Source: Symsagittifera roscoffensis (lineage: Eukaryota > Xenacoelomorpha > Acoela > Convolutidae). From it: a stretch of 64,000 nucleotides of DNA. Numbering within the stretch: the stretch's first letter is position 1; each line of letters opens with the position of its first letter. The DNA lies in the NCBI RefSeq assembly GCF_963678635.1, contig NC_087071.1, positions 31,794,141 to 31,858,140 on the forward strand. Direction: 5' to 3'. Below the pieces are notes generated by a model that made no database searches, was not told the origin of the DNA, and saw nothing but the letters and a program-made list of their open reading frames with translations. Of the stretch, positions 23,756 to 33,540 are shown piece after piece. The position numbers and the translations under genes are program-made.

Positions 23756-24064
23756 GTGGACTGTTGTCGAGCAAAGCCAGGATCAAAAGCTTGTTTCTTT
23801 TTTTATTCAGTCACTTTCAGTCATTCATTTGATATTTTTCAAGTTTTTCAAGCTGTTTTAAATTGCTTAGTCAAGGCCAGCTCAAAACCCAAGCAGCATC
23901 CTAATGAACAAACGGCGGAAGAACTTCAAAACAATTTGGTTTCGATTCTTTACCTGAGTCAATTACAGATGCTCCTAATAATATTCGCACACCATGGTTC
24001 TACACTTCATATGCTATGCAAAATTCGAAGCATAGTCAACAGACAATTGGAAAAAAGTCATTGA
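23756..24064 (+). CDS. Hypothetical open frame or exon, plus strand
   Basis: From about 23,850 the frame reads VFQAVLNCLVKASSKPKQHP, then NEQTAEELQNNLVSILYLSQ and a leucine-rich helix-like stretch to a stop. It looks more coding than its surroundings. An acceptor-like TTTTTCAAG lies before it. I do not recognise a family. Confidence 0.28.
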   Translation: MDCCRAKPGSKACFFFYSVTFSHSFDIFQVFQAVLNCLVKASSKPKQHPNEQTAEELQNNLVSILYLSQLQMLLIIFAHHGSTLHMLCKIRSIVNRQLEKSH

Positions 24065-24423
24065 ATGCAAGAGAAGAAATAAAAACAAACTGACTCTGTT
24101 TGGAAAAACTTCAACTTACAAATTTACAAATACTTGATGCCTCAACTACAGGTAGTAATGAAATAAATCACAGTTTTTTGGACAACTTCATAATGGGCAA
24201 CCGCAATTTGGCAAATCTTGTATTTAACTGATATGACAACAAATTTACATTCATCTTTTTTTTGGTGGGCAATCCTTCAATGTGACAATTAAAAAGCTCA
24301 AATTCGACAAGTTTTTCATTTCAATTTTTCTGCAAAGGAAACATGTTTTAGCATGTTGGTAATATGTTATCGCATCAATTGAGGTATTATTTTATGACAT
24401 CAATTTTTTTTTCTAAAAACACC

Positions 24424-24689
24424 TCTGGCGCCAAAATATACTAGTTTTGAGGTCGGAGTGCGTGCCGAAAAAACCCAATTTTTTGGTCAAAATTTTCCAA
24501 AAAAATCCTTAAAACGGCATTTTTGAATTTTTTTCAAAAATTTGACGGCGGCGCAAAAATTTTTTGTCAATGATGTTCTGTAAAATATTTTTGGAGCACT
24601 CGAAAACTCAATTTAATCGACAAAGTTTTCAAAAAAATTTTGAAAATCCGCCCCCTACCTCGAGAAAATCTAAGATCCTCCCGTGAAAA
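24424..24689. mobile_element. Worn fragment of the family C MITE
   Basis: CTGGCGCCAAAATATACTAG, then GTGCGTGCCGAAAAAA, and near the end CCTCGAGAAAATCTAAGATC followed by a degraded CTCCCGTG follow the family order. One end is lost. Confidence 0.55.
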
Positions 24690-25166
24690 CCAAACTATAT
24701 TTTAGAAGGTCCGAAGCGCAAAAATTTATTTGGTATTAAAACAGTACCCAAGTTTGAGCTAAAACCCTCCATTGTTCTTACTAAAAAGATATGGAATATT
24801 AAATTTTGGCAAATGAATTTTTGATCGACATTAAAATGATTATATTCAAACAAATTTATGCAAGGTCACTCATTACTGCAAATAAAAACTCAAAGAATTT
24901 GTATTTTGTGTGATAAAAGATTCGGAGGCTAGCAGTCTTTGTTGGACATTCTAACTTTGATCAATTTTCCATAAAACTTTCCAATCATTAAGAAACATCG
25001 TTCTTGAGATATTTGATTTGTTTGAGCATCAATGTTGCAATTGCCAACTCTTTGTGTTGACAAACGAAAACCTAGCATAAGTTTTCATTTTTGTCAGTAC
25101 TTGATCTTTTGATTAACTGCTATGCCAATTTAAACCAACCGATTTGTATTATTGAATGTTTTTGCT

Positions 25167-25388
25167 ATGTCTACCAATCCTTTTGATTGCTGCATCTGCT
25201 TGGAAACGCTGGATAACCCAAAAGCCTTATTTTGTGGACATTCATATTGCTCCCATCCTAAAATATGTCTGCAGCAGGTTTTGACGAGTGATAGCAGACT
25301 CTGCTCAAAATGTCAACGGCCGATTGACAGCACCATCAGAGAAGACAGTGACCTGTCAATCAATTTTGATTTAAAAGCAGCAATTGAG
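25167..25388 (+). CDS. RING-finger first exon of a TRIM-like protein
   Basis: An ATG opens 74 codons that end exactly at a donor, GAG/GTTAGA, in phase 0. The RING ligands are C8-x2-C11, C23, H25, C28, C34, C46 and C49, so this is a C3HC4 ring, expected to act as an E3 ubiquitin ligase module. The spacing C28-x5-C34 is three residues longer than the usual C-x2-C. The tail SDLSINFDLKAAIE resembles the segment after the RING in TRIM proteins, just before a B-box exon. The B-box exon at 48,537 starts in phase 0, but lies 23 kb away with other elements between, so the link is inference. No B-box is seen directly downstream. A TTG start slightly upstream is also open but unnecessary. Confidence 0.68.
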
Positions 25389-27025
25389 GTTAGAATTGTG
25401 CGCAATTTGGTCAGCTTTTCGAGTTGCCCGTTTATGAAAAAAATTTAAAACGATAAATTTTTCACAACAACAAACAACAAAGAACAGTGTTTTTACCGTA
25501 AAAACCAGCCGCAGCATCAAGACAGTTAAGCCTATAAACTAGATTGGTTATTTGTAGTTCAAAATACAAACTGGTACCAAAATAATTTTTCAAAAAAGCG
25601 TCGAAATTACTGAATCATCAAATCAACAATTTAAGGATGATTGTGAAAAATTAAAATAAACTTTTACAAATAATTAATGCTTTATGAGCATCAAAAAATC
25701 TGGAAAAACAAATCATATTTGATGAGTCATATTTTATTTACTAAATCCACTAGAGAAAACGGAATTCACGCCACGTAAATGTATGCTGACAATATCATTT
25801 AGAATGCTTCTTATCATCTAGAACTATTTTAGTTTACTTTGAAAGTTGAGGTGGCGATGTCGAAATTTTTTAAATTTTGCTGGCAAAAATTCGATTTTTG
25901 GGACTTCAAATGAAAAAAAAAATTGTAGAGATGTAGTTAAGCATTGGTTGTCAATTATTGTTTTGCTTTGTGAGACGATTAGTTCTCTAATCAGCTATTT
26001 TGCTTGCAAGGGCCAAAGTTTTTTTCATCAATAGAATACTGATTTACGTGTATAACAATTTTCAGTTCAATCTATTGTCTATTCCTTTAAATATTTTCAA
26101 TTGTGCAGTCGAGATTCTTGGGTTTTTTTGAATACCATGCGCTTCAAACCCAAATCACGTGCTTCTCTAGAGAAAGCATTAGATTTGCATATAAAAGATG
26201 TATTTAAAAAAATTGGATAGTCTAAATGAGTTAAAGCTAAAAAATGAAGTAAGGAAACCAATAATGTGAACAGTTGTTGTTAAATTGTATCTATTGTCCG
26301 AATCCCTTGAGCCATTTTTCTACAAAACTTTTTTTCAATTGAGTATAAAATGACCGATTAGAATCATGAAATAAACCTCAAAATTTGCATTCAGATTTTT
26401 TCTCTTTATAATAATCAGTTAGAAATAGACGATCGGTTTCAAAACTCTATTTGTAATTTTTTTGACATAACCTTATAAGTCGTGCCTTCGATGCATTCAA
26501 ATTTGAATGGTTTTTTGGGCAAAAAATTGAAAACTCCAGCAAGGATTTTTTTATAAGCTCAGTGCGTCCTTCGAAGTAAGAGATGAAAAATAAACCATAC
26601 AGTTGTCTCCATGTTGTACCTCACTACATTTATCATCATTTAATCAGTTTTGTATGTCAATTAAATATAAATCGAACAGCAATATATCAAGTGCCATTCC
26701 TTGTGGCCCACCTCTTTTAATTTCCGTCCATGCAGGAAAAAAAAATTTTCTTAAACCTTTACTGTTTGGATTCTTTTGTATAAGAAGTTTTTGCTGAAAA
26801 ACTAAGATTATGTAGAATTATAGTCAAAATCAATGAGAGATAAAAGAACTGCATGAACAAGTTTTATGGATTTTTTTCTTTTTGAGTTATTTGTGTTACT
26901 AAATAAGAACATATTGAAGGGAAATTATGCTGCATCCAAATTGAGCAGAAGCCAATATCTGATGTTTTATAAAAGTTCCGTGATTTGAGATATTGTTTCA
27001 AAAGTTTTGGAAATTGTGCCAGTTT
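25389..27025. other. Intron or intergenic DNA
   Basis: A minus-strand coding-like stretch near 26,470-26,560 (reading AYKKILAGVFNFLPKKPFKF) is too short and too weakly bounded to call. Nothing else is supported. Confidence 0.3.
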
Positions 27026-27239
27026 TTAAAACAAGAGATTGTTTTTAGGATTCATCGAGTCATTTTCTTTGATTAATGGTGTTCGATTTGTTTCGTATAC
27101 TTCGAAAGGATAGTCATTTTTATCTATACAGACATTGATTACAAAATGTGACCCGATTAATTCTTGCCGTCTAAATTTGGCTATGCAGATACAGTGCAAG
27201 TTCTCATAATAAATTCTCGTATACCTTAGCAATAATTCC
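27026..27239 (-). CDS. Candidate terminal exon, minus strand
   Basis: After an acceptor-like TTATATGACAG the frame runs about 70 codons: ELLLRYTRIYYENLHCICIA, then KFRRQELIGSHFVINVCIDK and NDYPFEVYETNRTPLIKEND, to TAA. The composition is protein-like. No family recognised; it may belong to a gene whose other exons I cannot place. Confidence 0.36.
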
Positions 27240-27588
27240 CTGTCATATAAGGGAAAAAAGCGGAGATGCGAAGTTTGAAGAATCAATTTTGAAAAATTTA
27301 ACAATTTTACCATCATGGAAGAAGTACATTTAGCCATGTAATTTAGAACGTTGGAACCGAAGCCTGGAATATGCTTGAAATATTTCCATTCTTTTAAACT
27401 GGGTACTTGCGGTGCATTTTTTTTTGCTCATTTTGAATATTTTGGCTAATCGTTCACGGCATTTTTGGTAGTTTTGCCAAGAATTGTTTGATTTCCGAAT
27501 TGATTTATGGTTGCAATAATTACTCACTCTGGGAAAGTACACGAAGCAAGGGGGTTTCCGATAACAAATTCTCAAAGTACATCATGGA

Positions 27589-27921
27589 ATGAATTGCTTC
27601 TTGCTGGAGAAATGTGGCGATTCGACTGCTTGTCATCTCAAAAACTTACATGTAATTTGGGTTCAAATTTCTTTGTTTTTTAAATCCAGGTTTCCAAAAT
27701 ACCTAGAATTAATTTCTCATCTACCTGAAAAATTTCTCAATTGCAAGCGTTCTGAAGTAGAGACTTTCAAATTTTTTGCATCTCAATTGGCTAAACGGGA
27801 CCTGAATTGGTTTCCGGGAGCTGAATTAGGAACTGAAAAAAAACTCGAAAGTAAATCAGTGGTGTTATATTCCGCTCATTTGTTTTCTGTTTTGCTGGAA
27901 AAAATTACTTTTGGGCGCTGA
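27589..27921 (+). CDS. Hypothetical open frame, 110 codons
   Basis: The second half (SEVETFKFFASQLAKRDLNW, FPGAELGTEKKLES) looks coding. A possible acceptor AAATCCAG at about 27,690 would make it an exon. No domain recognised. Confidence 0.3.
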   Translation: MNCFLLEKCGDSTACHLKNLHVIWVQISLFFKSRFPKYLELISHLPEKFLNCKRSEVETFKFFASQLAKRDLNWFPGAELGTEKKLESKSVVLYSAHLFSVLLEKITFGR

Positions 27922-28116
27922 CACTACCCTGAAAAAATATTCATTCTTTCTAACTTCTTTCCAGATAAAAAGTTATACAAGCCAAACAAAACAACCCTGA
28001 ATGTTCCAACTGCCTTTTAAGGTTTTATGGAGCAGTATTAACATGAAAAAATTAAAAGTAATAAAATAAAATGAAAAATTTTTTTTTCTAAAATTTGAAA
28101 TTTTTTTTATAAAAAT

Positions 28117-28511
28117 CATCCCCGCACACGCCATATAAAGTACAAAAAGATAGATTTAGCTCCTTGTAACAAATCAATTATGGCAAATAAGCATCTTTCA
28201 ACCAATTTGGAACGATTTTAAGACGGATTAAATATCCGCTTACGCGTTAATAGCGCGAAATATATCGCGCGTTAATTGTCCCAAATTGGCCAAAATGGCA
28301 ATCTTTAAACCCCCATAACTTTACGAAAAAAGATCACAGGTGAAATATCTTTTCAAACATGAGCTCAAGACAACAATAGCTTTCGAATGATTTTAAAAAA
28401 ATCCGTCAAAAAGGGTAAAAAATTTCGGTAAAAAGTCGAAATTTGTCTGAAGAAAAAAAAAACCCACCCCGAACACAAATATTCCGTTACTTCCGTATCG
28501 AAAGTCGGAAC
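28117..28511 (+). repeat. Repeat X, copy 3
   Basis: It has CCGCTTACGCGTTAATAGCG, then ATATATCGCGCGTTAATTGT, and ends at GTCGGAAC with a mutated hairpin. It lies in the opposite direction to copy 2. Confidence 0.7.
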
Positions 28512-28716
28512 AATTAAAAATACTCGAAGAGTTTAGAATTCAATCGTCTAAAATGAAACAAAGAGAGAAACGATTTGAATGTTTTCTGAAAAGTCTTACA
28601 AAATTTTGACAAAATTATAGCATACCCGTTTTTTAGCTTAAATCAAAAGTTAATGGTTGATTGCTTATTTTTGAATAGGGACGGGTTGTAAATTTTTATA
28701 TATTTTTCTATTACCT

Positions 28717-28908
28717 TTATATCAGAACTACATCTGTATGTAAAGTTTCGTCGTTCTGCTTACAAAACTCATCAATGTATAAAGTATTTAATTTCATTAC
28801 ATTTAACTCATTAAATTTTTTTACAATATAGAAATTTGCTTGTTTAACTTCGTTATTTTTGAGTCGAATTGCGTTTCTAAAGCTATTAATGTCGTCATTT
28901 ATACTCAC
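28717..28908 (-). CDS. Weak coding candidate, minus strand
   Basis: The frame reads SINDDINSFRNAIRLKNNEV, then KQANFYIVKKFNELN, and stops. It extends upstream without a stop for some codons and contains a donor-like GGTGAGT. Composition looks coding but is Asn-rich, as AT-rich DNA can be by chance. Confidence 0.25.
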   Translation of the reverse strand: MSINDDINSFRNAIRLKNNEVKQANFYIVKKFNELNVMKLNTLYIDEFCKQNDETLHTDVVLI

Positions 28909-28939
28909 CGATTCTGTTTCGATGAGAAATTTTGATGAT

Positions 28940-30169
28940 TTATTAAATTTTTATTTTTTCTAGATTATTCTTATTCTCTTTTGCATCGATATTGTTAGAT
29001 AAGCAAAGATAATTCCATTTTTTTATTTACGTTTTTGTCTTCCAAACATCTTTCTAAAAATTTTTTCAGATACCTGCTCGCCGTTGATTTTTTGACACTT
29101 GAGTCATGGTTTTTTTCTACGTAAAATCTACTCCATGGATGGTAGTACAAACATTTGAAAAGAAAAGTATTGTTGCTTCACTTAACAACCTAGTATTGGG
29201 ATGGTAACAAAAGTCAACTGATATAGTAATAACTCTAAATTTTAGAAGCTGCGTTGCACTTCATTATAAGTGAAACATATTAGATGGCCCAGTTCATCGA
29301 AGTTTTAGAAACACTTCAACTTGGATCAAATTGATGCGGCCAAGAAAATGAAATCAAAAATGAATGGATAACAAATATCCAGAGTTATAGTCTGCTAAAA
29401 TTGCCTTAATGACATTTTATATATTCTCCAAAAGAATTGTAAACAATAGCACAGTCAAGGTTCACCGACAAGGATGTCGAAATTTTCCCAAAGATTTAAT
29501 TAATTCGACTGCAAGTTCTTAAGTCAAATTTTCTAAGCAAGCATGTTGCACTGGATCTAAGTTTCTGACATTATTTTAATTTTAAACCTGGGGGGATATA
29601 ACGATGTTGTTGACCTTTCATTTGATGATTTCAAAAATCTTTATCGCGTCAACCTCAGCAGTCCGATATTCTGAGCTTTGGTTATCCAACTACCGTGTTC
29701 TTATTAACTTTGATTGCCTCACCAATTTTGATCCCAGTTGAAGTGCTTCACAAAACTCGACGAACCCTGCCTTTCATTATGATATTCGTGTTACGAAGTG
29801 AAGATCAACTTCTAAAATAAAGCGTCAGTCCTATTTTAATTGATTTTGATTTTCATCTACGTACCTTCTTACGTTCTTAAGTGAATCATCAGAATATTTA
29901 TACCCAAAAAGGCCAAGTTACGTTTTTTGCCTATATTAGAGTAAACTAAAGACTTGGAAGTTATTTTTTAATTGGAAGTAGTCACCGGGTCTTTTTTTTC
30001 ATTTTTTGCCATTTTTGAGCACACACAATTTTCTATGTGCTCTACGCTACAGTTATTTATGATCTTGGTTAGTTTTTTGCACACTTTAGAGAGTTTCAAT
30101 TTTTTTTTAAATTGTTGATTTCTATTGAAACTGATTTACCTTTAAAAATTTTCAAACATAAATCTATAA
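28940..30169. other. AT-rich stretch without a recognised gene
   Basis: No supported gene, RNA or repeat. Confidence 0.4.
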
Positions 30170-30179
30170 GTGCTGGGTT

Positions 30180-30372
30180 GTCCGCTGGTCTGGAATGAGC
30201 CACTTAAAAACACCACATTTAGTTTTAATCCATTAATCTGGTCGTGCTCAGCAGCTTGTGTATCTTGTAAGGCAGTTGAACCTACAAAGTGTTCAAGACA
30301 ATACTTTGAGCATGCTGCAGAGAACCCATCACGTCATCTTCGGTTGATTTTGCTCCTCGAACATCAGACTGA
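30180..30372 (-). pseudogene. Coding-like fragment with a frameshift, minus strand
   Basis: On the minus strand SDVRGAKSTEDDVMGSLQHA continues to a TAG. The next frame then carries on with GSTALQDTQAAEHDQINGLK and NVVFLSGSFQTSGQ. Two consecutive coding-like halves in different frames point to a one-base indel in a former coding region. Family unknown. Confidence 0.3.
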
Positions 30373-30725
30373 TTGAGATAAAATATAACAAGTAAAATCT
30401 TGAGGTGGCGATACAATTTAATTCCATCTATTTTCGACGATTCAGCTCAAAAACAAGGAGATTAATATTTCAACTGTCAGTAAAAATATACTCTTGTAGT
30501 CAATGATGCTTAACTCTTAGTAGTACAAACAACAAATAGTTTTATAAAAAATTTTACAGCTTTGAGATGAATACGGAAACGATTCTTAAAACAAATGGCC
30601 ATTATTTTGAGCGAATGGGAATTTAGAATTTAAAAAAACTTATGTTTGCTCTAATTAATTCACTTCATAGACAACAATTCCATATTTAAAAACATGCGTA
30701 TATTCAAGAGGAAGACCATGCAACC

Positions 30726-31092
30726 CAGGGGCGGATTTAGGGGGAGGGGGCAGGGGGAGGGGGGGTCGGACGCCCCATTTTCAGGGATTCGACCCCCTGC
30801 CGACCCAAAGGGTCCCCCTTTGTACTTTTTTGAGATATCCATTTTTGATGACGTACCCTAAAATTTTTCTAAGGGCGCCTTTGGCGTTAATATATACTAA
30901 TCTTGAGGGGGGAGCGCGCGCCGAGAAAATGCGATTTTGTTGGTCAAAAATTTCAAAAAAAAGCCTAACAACGTCTTTTTTGGCCTAATTTTTCAGGTAT
31001 TTTTGGTGCTTTGGCAGAGCTCGGAAAATCAATTTGGTCGACCTAAAAAAAAGTCGACAAAATTTTCCAATATTTTTGAAAGTCCGCCCCTG
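30726..31092. mobile_element. hAT-like MITE (family C)
   Basis: It starts CAGGGGCGGATTTAGGG and ends GTCCGCCCCTG, with the GCGCGCGCCGAGAAAA segment and the GTCGACCT/AAGTCGAC hairpin inside. The flanks do not match. A direct repeat TGGCGCCAATCATTCCA overlaps its right end and recurs at about 31,130, so the right flank was rearranged. Confidence 0.72.
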
Positions 31093-31146
31093 GCGCCAAT
31101 CATTCCAATCAAAGATACACTGGCGCCAATCATTCCAGTTTCTAAA

Positions 31147-32209
31147 ATATCTTTTGTTGCCGCAGACAAAATTATCATGAACTAGAACAAACCTTTAATG
31201 ACTGATGATAAGGGAACTGAATTAAGAAAGAAACTTTGCCATCAGTGAAGCTGTTTTTACTGAAAGCAACCTTTCAGAATTAAATTTTTGTTTGAGCAGG
31301 ATACCAAAGCGGCGAAAGTTAAAAAAATCAAATTATTTTATGGTAACTAACTGAGGGTAAAAAACAATTTCCAAATAAACTCAAAGCGTCAAGCGTCAGT
31401 TTTGTGATACAACATTACAGAAAGATTGGTGCAACCCAACTTTCAAACTGTGAGGTCGCGCAAAATTTTTTAAAGAACAGTTTTTTTCTTCAAAATTAGG
31501 CCAAATTCATAACTGCGGAACAAACAGAATAGAAACTAAAAGAGTTTTTTACACTCAAATTTTTCCCACGACTCAATGACTCTTCAACAATTTCCTACCA
31601 AAAAAAAACTTCAAATCAGAAGAAAATTTGCAGCAGTGCCTCTTTACCTGAGAAATCTACAAAACGAAACGCTCAATCACGATTCAGACTTTTCAACTCC
31701 AGGGAAGACAATTATACAAACAAAAAACAGCAAGATTACATCAACAGAATAAAAAGTTTCAAAACAAAAGATATAATGCTAATGGCGAGCTTTTTTTGAT
31801 CGGAAATGCAAAGAGGTTGAAAGTTGAACCAACAATTGCACGAAGAGATAAAAAAACTTTTCATACCGAAAGTTAATATAAAAAAATTGATGAAATCGAT
31901 GTGTAACAACAGCCCATCTTAAATGGGAGGCTTAAGGCAAAAAAGAATGATCACTGAAGTTGCCGTAAGTTGATATAATTTTAAGATTATAGCCTTCAAG
32001 AAGCTCCTTTTTCCCATTAAGTATTACAGTTTTTCACAACCAAAAACTCGAGACAAAAATTGTATCATCAAAAAAGACTGAAAATAATTTTTGATGCCTA
32101 CTTTCAGACCAATGAGAACAATCGCTGAAACTAGTCTAAGCTCTTCACACTGGTGAATTTGATGAAATGGTTAAAAAATTTTTGATTTTTGAAAAGGATA
32201 AAAGCAATC
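31147..32209. other. AT-rich intergenic DNA before the BEL element
   Basis: No supported gene or repeat. Confidence 0.4.
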
Positions 32210-32214
32210 AGCTT

Positions 32215-32441
32215 TGTTCTGTGTTGAACTTATGATTTATATTCAAAACCGAGAGTTTAGAATACGTCTTGAATTGGATAATGTAGAAAGAATTATATTG
32301 ATTTTAGCAGGAAAGAATCACGTGAAAAGTGGCGGGAATTAAGATGCAAGAAAACGTGAAACAGATTACATGTACATAAAAGCAATTTAAAATAAAACTC
32401 TTTAGCATACATTGAAGTTAGCCACGTCTGAGTTAGCCACA
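32215..32441 (-). repeat. 3' LTR of the BEL element
   Basis: It starts TGTTCTGTG in plus orientation. It matches the other LTR up to GCCACGTCTGA, then continues GTTAGCCACA instead of ACA. GTTAGCCAC is a repeat of a segment 15 bp earlier in the LTR, so the inner edge looks rearranged. The purine-rich AAGGTGGGCTGGA on the minus strand just inside could be the polypurine tract. Confidence 0.85.
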
Positions 32442-32525
32442 TCCAGCCCACCTTGAGAGATCCTCTCAAAAGATAATAGTCACATAACTAATAATGAGAG
32501 CTCTAAGGAGACAGTTTTTTGACAA

Positions 32526-33171
32526 ATGGTTTTTCTTTCAGATATGTTTGCGACATATGATGTACCCACTGATGAGACGATGAGTATTGCCGATTTTGTG
32601 AAAGAGTGTAAAGCAGCTGATGAGTTAATGGAGATGGCCGTGAAAAAAAGATACGAATTTCTGCCTGTCAAATCTGTCTTTGAGTTATTGAAGAATCCCA
32701 AACAGCCCGGGGTTATAAAGAATGAGGTAATCAGATTCCAAAATGATGCTGTTAACACAGCTTCCAAGAGTGAAAGATTTGACGACTTGCAAAGAGAGTT
32801 TAACGTAGGCGAACCAGGCTTGGATTGTGGTTTTGGAAATGATGTTTATCAGCCCGTTGAGCCAAAGAACAGTCAAAATGGTGAAATATCAGTATGGGAA
32901 AATCATTGTAGGGAAGATGAAGAAGTGTACGATCCGTTTTTATTGATTTCTAGAGGCATATCATTTACACCCTGGCATATCGATGGAGATCCGCCCTTGA
33001 CTGCATGGTCGCAACTTCAGCGTGGGGAGAAACTTTGGTTTTTCACAACGAATAGAAGAGTAACCAATTTTCTGCTACGAAAACCAGAAAGTCGATGGTC
33101 GCCGTCCAGTTGGCTAACCGAGTCCTTGAGAATGGATCGTAAAGACCTGTGGGTTCATGTGCAAAAACCAG
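32526..33171 (+). CDS. JmjC-domain protein, exon 1 (antisense cargo of BEL)
   Basis: JmjC proteins are Fe(II)/2-oxoglutarate dioxygenases, often lysine demethylases or hydroxylases. Exon 1 gives 215 complete codons. Residues 148-153 read TPWHID, giving the iron ligands H151 and D153. RGEKLWFF (166-173) carries the Lys typical of the 2-oxoglutarate site. The N-terminal 140 residues are unrecognised. Start: ATG at 32,526, or ATG at 32,544 in the same frame if the acceptor-like TTTTTCTTTCAG (ending 32,541) closes a leader intron. The donor CCAG/GTAATG at 33,172 leaves phase 1. The joined protein would be 296 residues. The gene starts about 85 bp from the 3' LTR, whose outward antisense promoter activity could drive it (inference). 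The substrate cannot be told from sequence. Confidence 0.85.
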
Positions 33172-33227
33172 GTAATGATATTACTGAATAAATGTTAAGA
33201 CAATACTTGAAATATTTTCATTTGCAG
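33172..33227 (+). other. 56-nt GT-AG intron in the JmjC gene
   Basis: The donor is GTAATG and the acceptor TTTCATTTGCAG. It contains in-frame stops, and removal joins the frame exactly at the conserved PGEAIYLP motif. It is only spliceable on the strand opposite to the retroelement genome, which explains why reverse transcription did not remove it. Confidence 0.85.
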
Positions 33228-33472
33228 GGGAAGCTATATATCTACCGTATTGTACTGGCCACATGGTTTTGACGTATGAGTATAGTGTGCTGCTAACATG
33301 GTCCATAAAAACCAGTGATTCTACTGAGGTAATGCAGAAAAGACAAGTGCAGTACACAGCTCCAACAGGTGTAGCTCATCCGGTATTGAATCCAAGAAGC
33401 CGAAGTCAGAAGATGCCTAAGCGAAAGAAGAAATTCACCCGAACTCTGAGAAACAGAAATGAGAATAAATAG
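33228..33472 (+). CDS. JmjC-domain protein, exon 2
   Basis: It completes Gly216 and continues EAIYLPYCTGHMVLTYEY. The motif PGEAIYLP followed by H227 (GHMV) is the third iron ligand of JmjC domains, so the HxD...H triad is complete across the splice. The C-terminal tail is basic, with PKRKKK, a likely nuclear localisation signal, and stops at 33,470-33,472. AATAAA overlaps the stop region. The stop lies 68 bp from the end of the convergent pol frame at 33,541. Confidence 0.85.
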
Positions 33473-33540
33473 TTTAGTTGTGAATACAATTTGAATCATA
33501 AAGCAATTGCTTGCAATTTGTTAACTTGTCATTAACCACA

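Noticed and set aside
32210-33540. JmjC gene as an ordinary host gene that only neighbours the BEL element
   Set aside because: Both LTRs with matching ends and the AGCTT duplication lie outside it, so it is inside the insertion. A later nested insertion into the element remains possible, but no second set of ends is visible.
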